Shown here in pieces: positions 35,781 to 54,254 of a stretch of DNA of 64,000 bases. Each line of letters opens with the position of its first letter. The stretch's first letter is position 1. Origin of the DNA: Isoetes taiwanensis. Lineage: Eukaryota; Streptophyta; Lycopodiopsida; Isoetales; Isoetaceae. A program made the translations under genes and the position numbers. The stretch covers positions 5,771,311 through 5,835,310 of the forward strand of contig JAJEKV010000070.1 of the NCBI GenBank assembly GCA_021234155.1, in the 5' to 3' direction. The notes beneath the pieces were generated by a model. It searched no databases, was not told where the DNA came from, and saw only the letters and a program-made list of their open reading frames with translations.

Positions 35781-36921
35781 GTAATTGCTCTGCTATTGCA
35801 ATTGTTATTGCTTTTGCTCTTTCTACACATATATTGATTTATATATCTATTCATATTCCCTGGCGTCTTGTTTTTCAAGAACCTCGTTTGTTTTTCAGTA
35901 TTTTAGCTGCTTTAATTATTTCATCCTTGCAGATCCAAATTTGAACCTTGTTGTTCAAGTTCGTGGCTCACCTCTTTGTCATATAAAATCTGGTAAGTAA
36001 TGCTCTCTGCTCGTAAGTAGATCTATGTAATATATGCTTTGTTTTTTTTCTATAGTATGATTTGTTAGAATGGACGACATCGCGCTTGGCGCATTTCGAT
36101 TTTGCCCTTTCCATTTCCTGGAGATTTATTCAAAACACGCCAGCCGCGTGTAGAGTAGAACTTTTAAAAAACACCCTTTAGAAAACGCGTCTGGCACGTT
36201 TTGAAGATAAAACCTTTCTGATTATTTTCTGGCAAGAGGAATGTTATTTTCTAATTAGTTAATTTCTCTCGTTCTAGTGCATTTCACATGGCTGATTCTC
36301 GTTCAAGTATACTTCCTTTGGACGACAATCAACGCTGGACCCTGTACAAGTTACTTCATAATTGTGATGTTCAAAACCTATAAAAAGAGGTGGATAAGCT
36401 ATTCGACAGAGTTTATGTAAGGCCATGGGAATGCTACCATCGCATCACGGGGTTTATGCGACTCCTCATGCTCTTGGTGTATCTCATGCCAATAAATAAA
36501 TATGAGGATATAATTAGGAAGGCCAGAGATCGACGGATACTCTGATATGGAGACTCGACATTCCCAATGAAGGGAGGATGGTGTCATATCAGAGTGGTAC
36601 AGTGGCCACGTACCTCGTTATCTTGCTGATCAAGTGTGCCTTTATGACATTTTGTAGAGATATATACAACCTCATTGTATTAGATATGTATAGCCTCCTG
36701 AAAGAACTCGCACCTGGCGCATTTTGACCAAAAAAAAATATGTACATTTCATTTTGTGAATATAAATACAATCTCGCGTCTGGCGCAATTTTTAACCGCC
36801 GACTTTTATCTCATAAGACTTTTATTATGTTTTTCTTTTATACACAATGTCGGAAACATTGACATCCTTTGATGCCCTCTAGCCAGTCTGATCGACCCCA
36901 AGAAACTACACATTTTGATTA
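35781..36921. other. Non-coding, with a recurring short motif
   Basis: Five variants of a (g)cgcgtctggcgcatttt-like motif lie at about 36081, 36136 (inverted), 36185, 36707 and 36774. No gene recognised. Confidence 0.6.
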
Positions 36922-37311
36922 ATGTGTGGTTTTCTGGGATTGATAAGACTGACTAAAGAGCATCAACGAATTCAATATTCACACCATGATGTACATGTTA
37001 TGATATATTCATATTATGTTTCAGTAATCAATAGAATTATATACATACCTTTTTCAGACGTTCTTTTGGCCAGAAGGTATGACAAGCAGCACTCCTTGGA
37101 GATACTCAACAGCATGATCGAAAATCCAGGGCGGGTACCAATGCCGACAGATGTAGTGCCTTATGATACGAAGACGAGGAAGGTACTGATGTGGAACAAG
37201 CTGGAGGACTTTATCGACAACCAAAACGTACATTTCATGATAATAGTTGGGCAGCACTCAATAAAGACTCAAAAAGTTCTGATTCAAAAGGCACAAAATA
37301 CTGGAAATTAG
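36922..37311 (+). CDS. Unidentified ORF, possibly one exon (hypothetical)
   Basis: A 129-codon frame. The second half (about 37055-37311) looks coding, with charged residues and pieces such as YDKQHSLEILNSMIENPGR then VPMPTDVVPYDTKTRKVLM. It is preceded by a plausible acceptor (ccttttttcag at about 37050-37056), suggesting an exon rather than the full ORF. No family recognised. It may be a gene fragment or part of a mobile element. Confidence 0.3.
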   Translation: MCGFLGLIRLTKEHQRIQYSHHDVHVMIYSYYVSVINRIIYIPFSDVLLARRYDKQHSLEILNSMIENPGRVPMPTDVVPYDTKTRKVLMWNKLEDFIDNQNVHFMIIVGQHSIKTQKVLIQKAQNTGN

Positions 37312-38076
37312 CTATTCTATAGGTTGTACTCGGTCAGAAACTGTCGGTGAAGGTTCTATAGCAGTTCCGCCAATTCTGGAGAAGCAGTTTGGAGCGAATT
37401 GTAGCAGGCATTCGACCTATTTAAGGTCTGATTTTGTAAGAGGAGGGGATGCTTGTGAGAGAGGATTTTATGCTGATATAATATTTTGACCTATTGCTTA
37501 ATGGAAATCATGTCCATTTGCCAATTGTGTCTTACGTTTCCATTAGTTCTTGTAATGATTATGGCATTTGTAAGCATGTTGCACATCACAAGCTAGATTG
37601 AATTGGTTGTACGTTGTTTTGTTCATTGAAATCCAAATCCTTACACCCATTCATGATGCGTTGATACAATTTCCAGAACTTGAGCTATGATGGATGTTTT
37701 GCCTATGGAAGATGTAGATGCCCTCATTGCAGATCTCCTGGTGAGTGTCAGCTATTTCTTTGACCTGATTGATATGTTAGTGCTTTTCTTTCATGTAATG
37801 GTAAGGGGGTGAGAGACCCTAAACACCGCTGCAGGTATCTATGTTGGCATCTTTGATTAAATATCCATTGATACTCACATCACAAAGAAATGGCCCTGGA
37901 TCCTTGGATTGTCGGGCTGGTGGCTCCATTCTACTCTAGTTGGTATCATTTTGATATGATTTGTTGGACTGAAATTTCTGATTTTGTTCTTCCCCCTTAC
38001 TTTTGCTACAAATTGGGAGAATAATGCATCAATTGCTCAAGAGTAAGTGTGATTTTAGTGGCCAAAACTTGGCTGA
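37312..38076. other. Non-coding stretch, no gene recognised
   Basis: No ORF of note. A short frame beginning ATGATGGATGTTTTGCC near 37688 runs to a GT donor and is too short to judge. Confidence 0.45.
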
Positions 38077-39357
38077 TCATATCATCTTCATTCTGAATTT
38101 CCTCATCCACAATATGGGCATCATTATGGGCTGATTTTCTTCTATAGAGTGAAACTGTCCTGTGGGCAACACATTGAATGACATCTTCTTAGATGCTGAC
38201 ACCTTCAAAGCTTGTCCCTTCAAAGCATTTGAAAAAGAGTTCTTAGTCTTCTCCGCTATCAGCAATACTATTGGTTCTTGAACCATCTTTTATGATCTTG
38301 TAACCGTATTTACTTCTCCAATCTCTTCTTCTTGCTGAAATGGGTCATTCTCCACCTCAACAAATCCAGAATTCACTACTGATTTTGCCTTTTCTTGCTT
38401 CTTAAGCTCCTCAATAAGAACCTTAACTTGAGGATTATCAATGTACTTTGCATCTTCAATGGGAACATGATTATTAGGAAGAGGTATTGATTCAAGCACT
38501 TGCGGCCTTGGTGGATACTTGTTGGTTGCTTATTCTGGTTTCCCATGGATTTTCCAATAAGTACTCTCATCGTGTTTGAATTTATCACATAACTTGCAAT
38601 ACAACTTAGCCTTACTTGGATACCATCCCTGTTTTGGTTGCACCATTTGTGTGGAACCAATTGGAGCTTGTTGGGCAATTGGAGCTTGTGGCAACATTGG
38701 AACTTGTGGTATGATACGTGATGTTTGCATTGGTTGAATAGGAAAAGGTGGTGCTTGTTGCATAACAGCAAATACCGAATTGACCCTCTCAAGGAATCTC
38801 TTCTTCCTACATTCTTGATCATTATGGCCCTTTATTTGGCATCTTGAGCAGGATATCAGCAATCTATATATAGTATCAGAATGTCGAATAGACTCACAAT
38901 ACTCAAAAGTAATGAACTGAACCTCCCTTGACTTCTTACCAATTATAAGCTTAGAAACCTTCGCTGCAATATCCTCTGTTTTATGCTCTGAAGTAGCAAC
39001 TTCATGAATATATTCCAGCTTATCTTCAGTCTTGAGAGCATACTTTTGTGCCTCTAGCAATATTTAGCCTTCACCTTATGAGCAATAGCTCATTTCAGCC
39101 CCTTTCACATACCATTGGATATCGATTTCATCATTCCTTGCAATCTTCCAATGAACCACAACTTTGAGAACCGCAATATACCTCTGATTATACTCTCTAA
39201 TTGATTCATTTTCCTTTTGTGTGAAATTGGTCCACCTTTCCATAGTCTTATCCTTATCACAGATTTCTTGATAATTAGCAATGAATACTTCCTTTAATTC
39301 CTGATATGTCATGGCATCTGGCTGGGTTTGTGCCCATTCATCCACTGAATCTTGCAA
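38077..39357 (-). pseudogene. Retrotransposon gag polyprotein remnant with zinc knuckle
   Basis: On the - strand: a gag-like segment (MTYQELKEVFIANYQEI, then RWTNFTQKENESIREYNQRY) at about 39076-39357, a linker (38900-39060), a CCHC zinc knuckle CSRCQIKGHNDQEC (about 38810-38860), a Gln/Pro-rich stretch, and a second Cys-His motif CKLCDKFKHDESTYW (about 38540-38600). Acidic, Lys-rich sequence follows to 38077. Stops and frameshifts break it into at least four pieces. The layout fits a Ty3/gypsy-like gag; no protease or RT is found on this strand to the left. Confidence 0.82.
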
Positions 39358-40081
39358 AAAACTATGAAACTAAAGGAAATAATCATCAGCTGGTAATTTG
39401 CATTGCTGGCAATACCTCTCAAACTTCACAATATGCTTCAAAGGATCCCGATCTACCAGATCATCAAACTTTGGAATCTCTATTGTCTGAAAACCCTACA
39501 CCATTAGTGGTAATACAACCATCTCTACCTCTTTTTGAGGTTCTTGAAATTAAAAAAAAATGAAATGGAATCTTCCTTTAATTTAGAAAATGAAATTGGA
39601 TTACCTTCTAGATCGGTAATGGAGTCAGAACCTTCTGGATCCGAGAATTAGACCCCAGATCTGCTCCCAAATCGAAAAACAAAATTGACCTTAATACAAT
39701 TTTGAGCCAAAATATTGAGTCACCGGTCCTCTTCTTGTTATGATGGAGCTTGGTGGTATATCCTTCTTACTTCTCTTGGGCATAAAACTATGCTCCCTTG
39801 TCAAATTGTACCCCGCAAATCACTTACGGCAAAATCCCCTTCACACAAAGAAATTGCTTCTTGCTCAATGGTGTCGTTCTTTACCGATGATCACCAATAT
39901 AAATGGTAACAACTCCTTTTTCAATGGAAATTCTTGCCATCCATTGGTCTATCAAATACCGTGGTTGTCAAATTGTTGAGCCTAGACTCCAACCTTGCAA
40001 GAATGATGAAAAACCAGTAATCCAAGCTTCAATCTACCAGATCTATGCAATGCACAACATAAAGATTCATAATCTCCATAA
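39358..40081. other. Probable gag leader, no gene recognised
   Basis: This is upstream of the - strand gag remnant and may hold its leader. No primer binding site complementary to initiator tRNA-Met was seen. Confidence 0.4.
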
Positions 40082-40932
40082 TTAGATCAAGATAATATCT
40101 CTCTCATACACCATCTCTTTGTTTTCTGTCCTGCTCAGGTTACACTCTCTCTGATCTAATATCCTAGGTATACAATGCATACGTGCATATCTCCTCCACG
40201 CGTGCATGTGTGTACATACATGTGTATATACATCCCATGTATGACCATGTATACGGTCTCCGATATCACCCCAACATTGGTGACTATGGTAACCACTCCA
40301 ACAGAAGTGCTTATATTCCTCATCATTATCAACAGATGGTGAAGCATTGCCACCACCACTCCCTTCATCCTCTTCTTCGTAATTACAAGCCTTCTTAAGT
40401 AAGCTAATCATCCATTGGCGTAAACGATTGTCAAATTTCAATTTGAAATCATAGCACAATATAGTCACGTCAAGTAGATTTAGCTCATCCCTACAACCCA
40501 CTTTCTTGAACTTTCCCCCTTTCCTTGAGTTCTCATTTCTAACTTATACCTATTTTCAAAAGCATTTTTTGAAGTGTCACAAGCCAATGAATCTTGAGTT
40601 TAGTCACTAAGCCTTCCTCCATGACTATGTCAAGTACTTTTGCTATCCAAAAAGGTGGACCTTTGTCATCCTCCTCAGTTGGATGAGCAATCAGAATACC
40701 TTTGGCAATTTCTGTGATATTACCTAGAGGCTTATTCCTGCGTCTTGATCCAAGATACATGACTCAATCCTCGTCTTCCTCTACTGCAGATGCTATTGTA
40801 GTATTGCTTGGACCTGCCTGGTTCTGGGGTTGATGGAAGGTTGTTAGGCCACTGAAAAGATTCCTGCAACTGTCTTAGAGCTAGGTTTTGAATAACACTT
40901 TTTTGTTCAAGAAAGAAATTTCTCCACCACAT
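40082..40932 (-). pseudogene. Degenerate - strand coding region of unknown function
   Basis: Three overlapping open stretches read in order on the - strand: 40732-40932 (WWRNFFLEQKSVIQNLALRQ), 40539-40760 (IAKGILIAHPTEEDDKGPPF then WIAKVLDIVMEEG and TKLKIHW) and 40082-40501 (DVTILCYDFKLKFDNRLRQW). Frameshifts join them. The middle part (PFWIAKVLDI...KLKIHW) is reminiscent of the small beta-barrel modules with a W..KV...hxVHW pattern found in some plant transposon-associated proteins, but I cannot name a family. It is likely a decayed mobile-element gene. Confidence 0.4.
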
Positions 40933-41496
40933 CTGGTCTTCTTCTAAGGAGGACTTTATGAGGCAATGTCAGGGTCGCACCATCAACGATGCCATCAACT
41001 CCAACTCTGACGGTAAGCAATTGAGTGTTAGATCCAGTAGGGGTCATGCAAGGGGTTGGGACTAGATGCATCCTAAGAAGGGATGGGCATATACATATGA
41101 TAGGATGCGTTCGTCTGCGGCTATGGGAACATTGCCATTCCTTACGTTGAGGCGAATCACAATGTAAAGATTTGCTCTTTCAAATTTCTTTGTTCAAAGC
41201 AGGTGGTCCCTTCAACCACAACATCTAAATTATTCTTTGAATACTAAAGTACAATGATTCTACAGACCAGTAACAGACGACTTGGAGCCTGCAGGTTTGG
41301 TAGCAGTCCACTGAGGACCTATGCTTTGTTTGATATATGTCATGTATTTGAGTGCTCTATTTTGACATACTACAGTCCGAGACTTGATCATATATGATCG
41401 ATATAGTAAATCTCTCTTTTATAATCTAATTCTCCCTTTACCTTAAACCACACTACCTCAATGCTGAGGACAACATTATTCCAGGGGGGAGGGGGA
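40933..41496 (+). mobile_element. 3' end of a gypsy-like element with polypurine tract
   Basis: Just before the LTR at 41497, the + strand can be read as SMLRTTLFQGG, resembling the end of a gypsy polyprotein. It is followed by a purine tract ggggggaggggga (about 41484-41496), the usual plus-strand primer site. No integrase or chromodomain is recognisable upstream. Confidence 0.6.
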
Positions 41497-41742
41497 TGTG
41501 ATGTTCCACGTATTTATATGCTATATGCACAAATACCATCACATGTCACCAAGGGTACGTAAGGATACATTAACCATTATAGAATAAACCAAAAGTGCTA
41601 AAGTTAGTTATGCTAAAATTAGATTAATTAATTAAGCTAAGATAATAATAACTAATTATATAGCTAATTATTATTAATTAGGCTAATTAAGCAAGTACCA
41701 CTTGGGCCAAATCGATTGGCACTAGAATCGATTGGCACTAGC
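41497..41742 (+). mobile_element. 3' LTR head, TGTGATGTTCCACG family
   Basis: Starts TGTGATGTTCCACG directly after a polypurine tract, and shares about 240 bp in order with 23794-24040. A short duplicated phrase (atcgattggcactag, twice at 41711-41740) marks where the two copies diverge. The LTR end is not identified. Confidence 0.75.
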
Positions 41743-44700
41743 TTTGTAGAAATGAAATGCTTGTAACCACTCTATGGCTACACCTGTTGAAAATCTTGCA
41801 GGACATGGATGAAGCAAAACTATAGCTAGATGAAGCAAGTATTGTATTAAATATATTGAATATATATTGTAGGACTATAAGTACTTAAACCTTGTCTAGG
41901 TAACATCTAAGAATGCCATGAAATAGACCTTGCTCTCCAGCTTCGCTTAAATGATGTCCAAGTTGATTGATGAAGTGAAGATAAGCTCACATGCTTCGAT
42001 TGCCTACTGCCTTGGAAACAAAAGGTGAATATATTGAATTTTCCATTACATTCTCATAGGTGTAATCCTGCTTGTTTATCTAAGAATGCACTAGATCTAG
42101 TTATAGTATATGCAGGTAGTAGCAGAAAAGTCAGAAGCTAACCTTGAGAAATGTCGTCTTTCATACCTGGATCACCGTGAATGATCAATGTCAATAACCT
42201 GAACAAAACATCATAGCATCCTTCTCTACTAACAAAATAATGTAAATAGTTAAGCGAGTTGCCATCGCATCATTGCAAATTTTTACTCTCCTTTGGAATA
42301 TTGCACCGATGATCTAGCCTACAATATTCATGAGCAACCTCATTAAATTTATTTTTTTCATTGTACATAATGCTCAATTTAGTAATCAACTTTTAGAGTA
42401 CCAGGTTATCTAATGCCAAATTTATGTAACCAAGAATATCATACATCGCATCCATGGAAACTTCCTTCTTTTTTAAAGTATATACATGAATTCTGATATT
42501 TTACAAAACATTGCAAGCCTATATGAGCACTCTATTCACGTGATGGATTGCAAGATTCATCCAAACTCCACAAACAGGCTTTTTCGTTCATTCATATCAG
42601 TAGTTTTGATACATTGTGTAGCTATACATTGCAAGCTATTCAATAAATAAAAAGAAAATGATATAATCTAATACAAAAATTGATGGAACAACTCCACAAT
42701 TTAACTGCAAAAATAAACCAAGTCTGTCGAGACGTTGGATGATGTACCTGTGGCAGGCTTATCACTGGGATTAAAAGCTCTACCCTTTAGGATTTTGGGG
42801 GAAAAACCCTAGTGATGAGTCCTCAGCAATGGGCTTGAGCAATTGCAAGGCTACTACATTGTTTCTTAAACCCACGATAGGAAGAAGTTGAAAGTGCAAG
42901 ACATCCTAATACCTGCACGTCATAACAATAAAACACATGCAAAAACCACCCATAATGAAGAGGTTGGTCATGTGCACTAAGCGATAAAAAAATTTATGAA
43001 ATATAGGTTGTTCACACATGCCAAGTGAAACAACAATAAACAGTACAATATTAATACGGAAAGAATGAAACTGTCGAGGCGTGATGAAGATGCCTGCAAT
43101 AACATATGAATCCAATGGCCCAAAATTACATGCGATGCATGCCTGCATGCTCTTTCGATTGAGAATATTGATCTGATGGCTTGAACGATTCCATTCTCGA
43201 GATGAACTTGCAAGATGCATCAAAATTCCTGATCAAGAGAAGAATTCAACTCCTACAAGCCAAATTGAACGTGAAAAATGAAGGAAAGTGTCCAAAATTG
43301 GATAACAAGGTAGAGATGAAGCAAGCTAGGGGAAAGGAAAAATGCCAGGTCAATCCACGCAGGAAGAAGCCCCTCCTCTACCTAAAATCCAGAAAGAAAG
43401 AAGAATTGCTACATGAAGAAGAAATTATGAGAAGTTGGTGAAGACTCCTGCAATAAAAATTGAACCCAATGGTCCAAAACTTAATCCAAACCAAAAGCTA
43501 CATACCTAGCCATTCGAAGTTAGAACATTATTCGATGCCTTCAAGTAGCCATTACTTATTTTTTATATCGCTCTCATTCAGCCTCAGTTCTTCATATGTA
43601 ACCTAGCATCCCTAACGAGGTTAGCAAATTTTGCAAGGCTCCACAATAATATTGTTCTCCACATGCCAACTTCATTTGTTACTGCCCACAAATGTCATTT
43701 TGTTACCTTTACTTAGGTCTAGTAACTCACTATATGTGATTTTTATAAAGAGAACAAGAATGCACGCAAAAGGCTTTATGTTAATAGCCATTTGGATGTG
43801 CCATGACGTTCTCATAGGTGTAATCCACACTTTAGGTTGGAAAATAGGCACTCACCATGTCCATGAATGCATATCGCTCACCATCTTTATATGTAAACTT
43901 CTTAACTTCCTTGATTTCAGCCCTAGCTTCATCAATCTGCAGACAAGCAAGTAAGAAGAATACAATATGTATTGAAAGCAACTGATCGTTTGTTTTAGCT
44001 CACCGACTCATCTGCTGAAGATGTCTTTTCCACGGTATTTCTAGCGAGATAGTTACGTAATTTTGTCCTTACAAAAGCATCAACTTTCCCAAGCTTGATA
44101 TGTAATTCTTTAAGAACCAAGATCGAGAAGAAGTTTGTATATGTCTTCCCTCCATGAATTATATATGTGATTGTTGGTCAATCACATGGTGTTCTTGACA
44201 TCGGCCGTTGTAACGCTGCGAGGGTGCTTTGTAACGTTATATGTCTCGGAAATGGTCCCCTACATTGGGCACAGATTAGGAGGGTGTGTACAATACCCCG
44301 CCAGTTATTACATGAGTTTATCTCTAAGATTAAGTTATTGCAATTAGTGATCATGTATTCATACCTAGCACATGCCAAGGAGCACCATCGACACCACTCC
44401 TCATGGGCGCTGCCTATGCGGCATGACGTAAAGATACTATATATTTATCTCCATTCCCAGCGTGAGTCATTACTAGAGATAGCAGAAATATCCATAAAGA
44501 AGCGTACGAGATTAGTCTTCTTAGCCAAATAAGAAATAGGTCAGCTTGCAGGACGAATTTTGTAGATGATTATGCTCATCCCAAGAAATTCCAAGTATCC
44601 CCATCTTAGGGCCACTCTAGGCATGGTGGATATCAAGAAAAACGCACATCCCCATTTAACCATATATCCTATACTCACATAGTATTGCAGAAGCTAAGAA

Positions 44701-45447
44701 GTCTAATACTAACTGCATAAGTTCTCCTAAGTCAATTAAACTAAGAAAATAGAGGAGCCTCACCCATTGGAAAGGAAGAATTTTTTTTAATATTAGCTTA
44801 TTATATTTAAAGTACGCTCTCATTTTGATAGTAAAGATTCAGTCATGGAAAAAAGAATTCCCATTTTTTCATCCTGACAGGCCACATCTCAAAAACAGGA
44901 CCAAACCAACGGCACATAGAAATGCAATTAATTTTACCAAGTCTTTGAGAGAGAAGGGAAACTGAATAGGAAAGAAGACAGTCCTTTTAGGCATCTATAG
45001 TCTTCCTACCACAAGAGTTCTAGCTCGATAATTGTTGCCTGGCCTCTTGCACATGCCACTTTGTGGTGATGCAAAAGCCCGCTAGGAGTCGTGAAGGATA
45101 AATCTGCTTTAGATTTTCTAAATTTAAATGCATGCGTCCTGAAGAAAAAATAAAACTCAAAAGAATTCCAAATTAAGATGGTACTCTCCTTGTAGCTTGA
45201 GCAATTTCTAGGTATTGTGCTATAAGCAGTAGAACATTCCAAAGTCTTCTTGGACTAGTGGAAGACACACAGCCAAATTGCTAACAAACTAAAAAGTCTC
45301 CATGTGGCCGAGTCTTCATTATTTTTTTTTGAGGGCGCCACCATAGATCCTAGGTTGAGAAGAAAGCATTGGAATATTCCAATAGCAGTAAAGTTGCCAC
45401 ATTGAGAGATTGCCATATCTAGCAACTACCATCGGAATGGCGATGTT
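41743..45447. other. Long stretch without a recognised gene
   Basis: Several ORFs lack recognisable domains: 43181-43441 (+, Lys-rich), 43631-43954 (+), 44167-44532 (+), 42906-43223 (-), 45006-45242 (-). A diverged phrase (gaagatgcctgcaataacat / gaagactcctgcaataaaaa) recurs at about 43085 and 43441, suggesting an old ~355-bp duplication. The last few hundred bases are the 5' flank of UBR7. Confidence 0.45.
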
Positions 45448-47314
45448 ATGAGCGATTCAGAATTGCATGACTGTGTAACACAAGCCACAAAATACATGGA
45501 CCGCTTAGAGGAGGAAGAGGAGGACGCCATCGTCACAGTACAAGAATATATAGATGATGTGGATGCTCAAGAGCTGGTATTTTCTCTGTCAAATCTGCAT
45601 CATGAGATTTCTCTTGTTATTTTGGCTTCTTCTCTTTGTATATGGCCTAGATTCATAGGAACCCATTATGGCTTAGATTTAATAGGGTTAGCAAATGGCA
45701 CCCTAAGAAAGGAGTCACCTGATACCAGAGATTTATGCAGGAAGCAGACCTCGTACTTGGAGGTGATGAAGGAAAAGAATGCACATATAAGAATGGCTAC
45801 ATGCCTCGGCAAGCTGTATTTTCATGCCTCACATGCACCCCCAAGGGCAACGCGGGTGTCTGCACTGGATGTGTTTTATCGTGCCATGATGGTCATGAGG
45901 TAAACTTTTTGTTGCCATTCCAATAACCATTGGCCATAAAATTGTTTCCTTTCTTACAAAAGACTCTGCTCCCCATTAATAATTGTGTTGTGCTCTCCTA
46001 TCTGTCTAAGCAGCATCAGTTCTTGTATGTTTCTCATTCCGTTATGTTATTCAATTTAAAAGGTAGTTGAATTATGGACAAAGAGGCATTTTCGCTGTGA
46101 CTGTGGAAACCTGAAATTTGCTGGCAAGACATGCAAGCTTTGGCAAGAAAAAGATGCTGAGAATGACAATAACACATATAATCAAAATTTCTTGGGATTG
46201 TACTGTACATGCCATCGTCCTTATCCTGATAAAGAAGGGCTCGACTTAGGAGAGATGTTGCAATGCTGCATCTGTGAAGACTGGTACCATGAAAGTCATA
46301 TTGGCCTGGCTCCAAATGAACAGGTTATTTTATCTCGTATTATTCTATAAACATGCTCAATTAATTAATCTATTGAATGTAGGTTCCAAAGCATGAAGAT
46401 GGTGAGCTTGCATTTGATGAGTTCGTTTGTCCAGCTTGTTTAGATCGTTGCAATTTCTTAGAGCATTATAAAGAGTTTATAGTACAGCCCGCTTCTATAT
46501 CAGAAAAAAATCCAATAATAGCTCATGATTTTGAAGACCACAAAAAGAGCAGTCTGCAAATATGCATCGATAATAATAAAGGGAATGAGAATGGTGATTG
46601 CAGTTCTCTTGTCTCAATAGCAGTGGGAGCTAATAATGTAAGTGATGCAGCAGATGAAGTTCCAAGTTCTAAAGGCTGCAAAACAAGTTGTCCACAAGTA
46701 GGGACATCTGATAATGGTCTGGATGATAGCTGCAGGTCTGTAGCTTCTTCTGTTCTGGGTAATGATGTAAACGGTGGACTGCAGCGCTTAGAGAGTACAT
46801 CTGGTAGCGTGGTTGGACCCAAGGAAGCATCAGGTTGCAAGTTGGCTGGCCACCTAGGTAGCACTGATCCGAAACTGGCAGCACTTTTTCTTGAAAGAGG
46901 ATGGAGAGAGAAGATATGCAAGTGTCATGACTGTTTGCAGATGTATGAAGCTAGGGGTTTAAGTTTTCTAGTACAGGAAATGGATACCATGCATGAATAT
47001 GAAGAGATGGCGAAACAAAGGCGCAAGAGAAAACAGGAAGAGGAGGAAGGGGCAAGTGCTGCATTTATAAGGAATCTGAACCATGTTCACAAAGTGGAAC
47101 TTCTTCATGGATTAAATGACATGACTTCAGGGCTCACTACCTTTTTTGTAATCTCTTTCCCCTGTTGTTACGTGCAGTTTACTAAGATTTCTCATTTGAC
47201 AATCTGCGTTTGATGCAGGGAGAGTTTAAAGAATCGGGGAAAACTATAACTAGCGCGGATGTGCATGAATTTTTTGACAAACTTACTAAGAAAAGGAAAG
47301 GTCTTTCTGACTAG
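45448..47314 (+). CDS. UBR7: UBR7-type E3 ubiquitin ligase (UBR box + PHD-like), 469 aa
   Basis: UBR7 proteins carry a UBR box, a zinc fold of N-recognin ubiquitin ligases, plus a PHD-like finger; animal UBR7 acts on histone H2B. Splice model: 45448-45576, 45741-45899, 46063-46323, 46383-47147, 47219-47314, all GT-AG, 1,410 nt, frame preserved throughout. Residues 44-56 (EADLVLGGDEGKE) lead into the UBR box (about C57-G111: CTYKNGYMPRQAVFSCLTC, CDCG). A PHD-like finger spans about C144-C202 (YCTCHRPYPD, CCICEDWYHESH, FVCPAC). A low-complexity linker follows, then the conserved C-terminal block GWREKICKCHDCLQMYEARG, a basic/acidic stretch (KQRRKRKQEEEEG) and a final exon ending KKRKGLSD. Length fits the family. 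It converges on SMC3. Confidence 0.95.
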
Positions 47315-47885
47315 TGCTTCTGTGCATCGACCTTGAATCCTTAATTGTTGTATGTGTTATGACCAGCAGCGTTTGATGTACATATCCGACGTATATATAT
47401 ATCCTGTGGAAAGTGCCTACAGGAAGAGTTAAAAACATATAACGGGTGCAAATGTGCGTAAACTTTTTGACATATATACTGGGAGGGCTTTTTATATATC
47501 TATTATCTGTTCTCTGCTAAAAGCCCGAGTACGTGTTGAAAATAAAATGACCACTGAGCATTTACGTTTTGTTTTGTTGAGTAATGAAATAAAATGTTTG
47601 TATTTCGTCATCTGCTTATTATTTCCTCTGTTGCTTTTTGTTTGAAAATTGATCACAGTTGTCCATTTAAGTTAATGCTTCGCTTATGGAGACAAATTGA
47701 TGCGCCATTTTCTAAATCACAAGTACCAACATGCTTTTCGTCCTACACCCAAGGGAAGAAAGATTGTAAATTTTCATTGATTACCAAATTACAGCTAAAA
47801 GTACACTTGTTTACAACAGCCACACCCACGATGTTAAATAAGTATACAGACGGGTGGGCCAAGGTAGAAAACATTGTGTAAGTGC
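47315..47885. other. Convergent 3' intergenic region (UBR7 / SMC3)
   Basis: About 570 bp between the UBR7 TAG (+) and the SMC3 TGA (-). It should hold both 3' UTRs. Possible AATAAA poly(A) signals for UBR7 are at about 47540 and 47585. No other gene. Confidence 0.6.
47426..47475 (+). repeat. Diverged partial duplicate of the last UBR7 exon
   Basis: gaagagttaaaaacatataa and gtgcaaatgtgcgtaaactt then ttttgac resemble the last exon (gagagtttaaag...aaaactataac...gatgtgcatgaattttttgac, 47219-47275). It lies in the 3' flank and is not needed for the ORF. Confidence 0.45.

Positions 47886-54254
<6,369 letters not shown>

Noticed and set aside
43181-43441. Lys-rich 86-codon ORF as a gene
   Set aside because: No recognisable domain, and the skew follows the local purine-rich composition.
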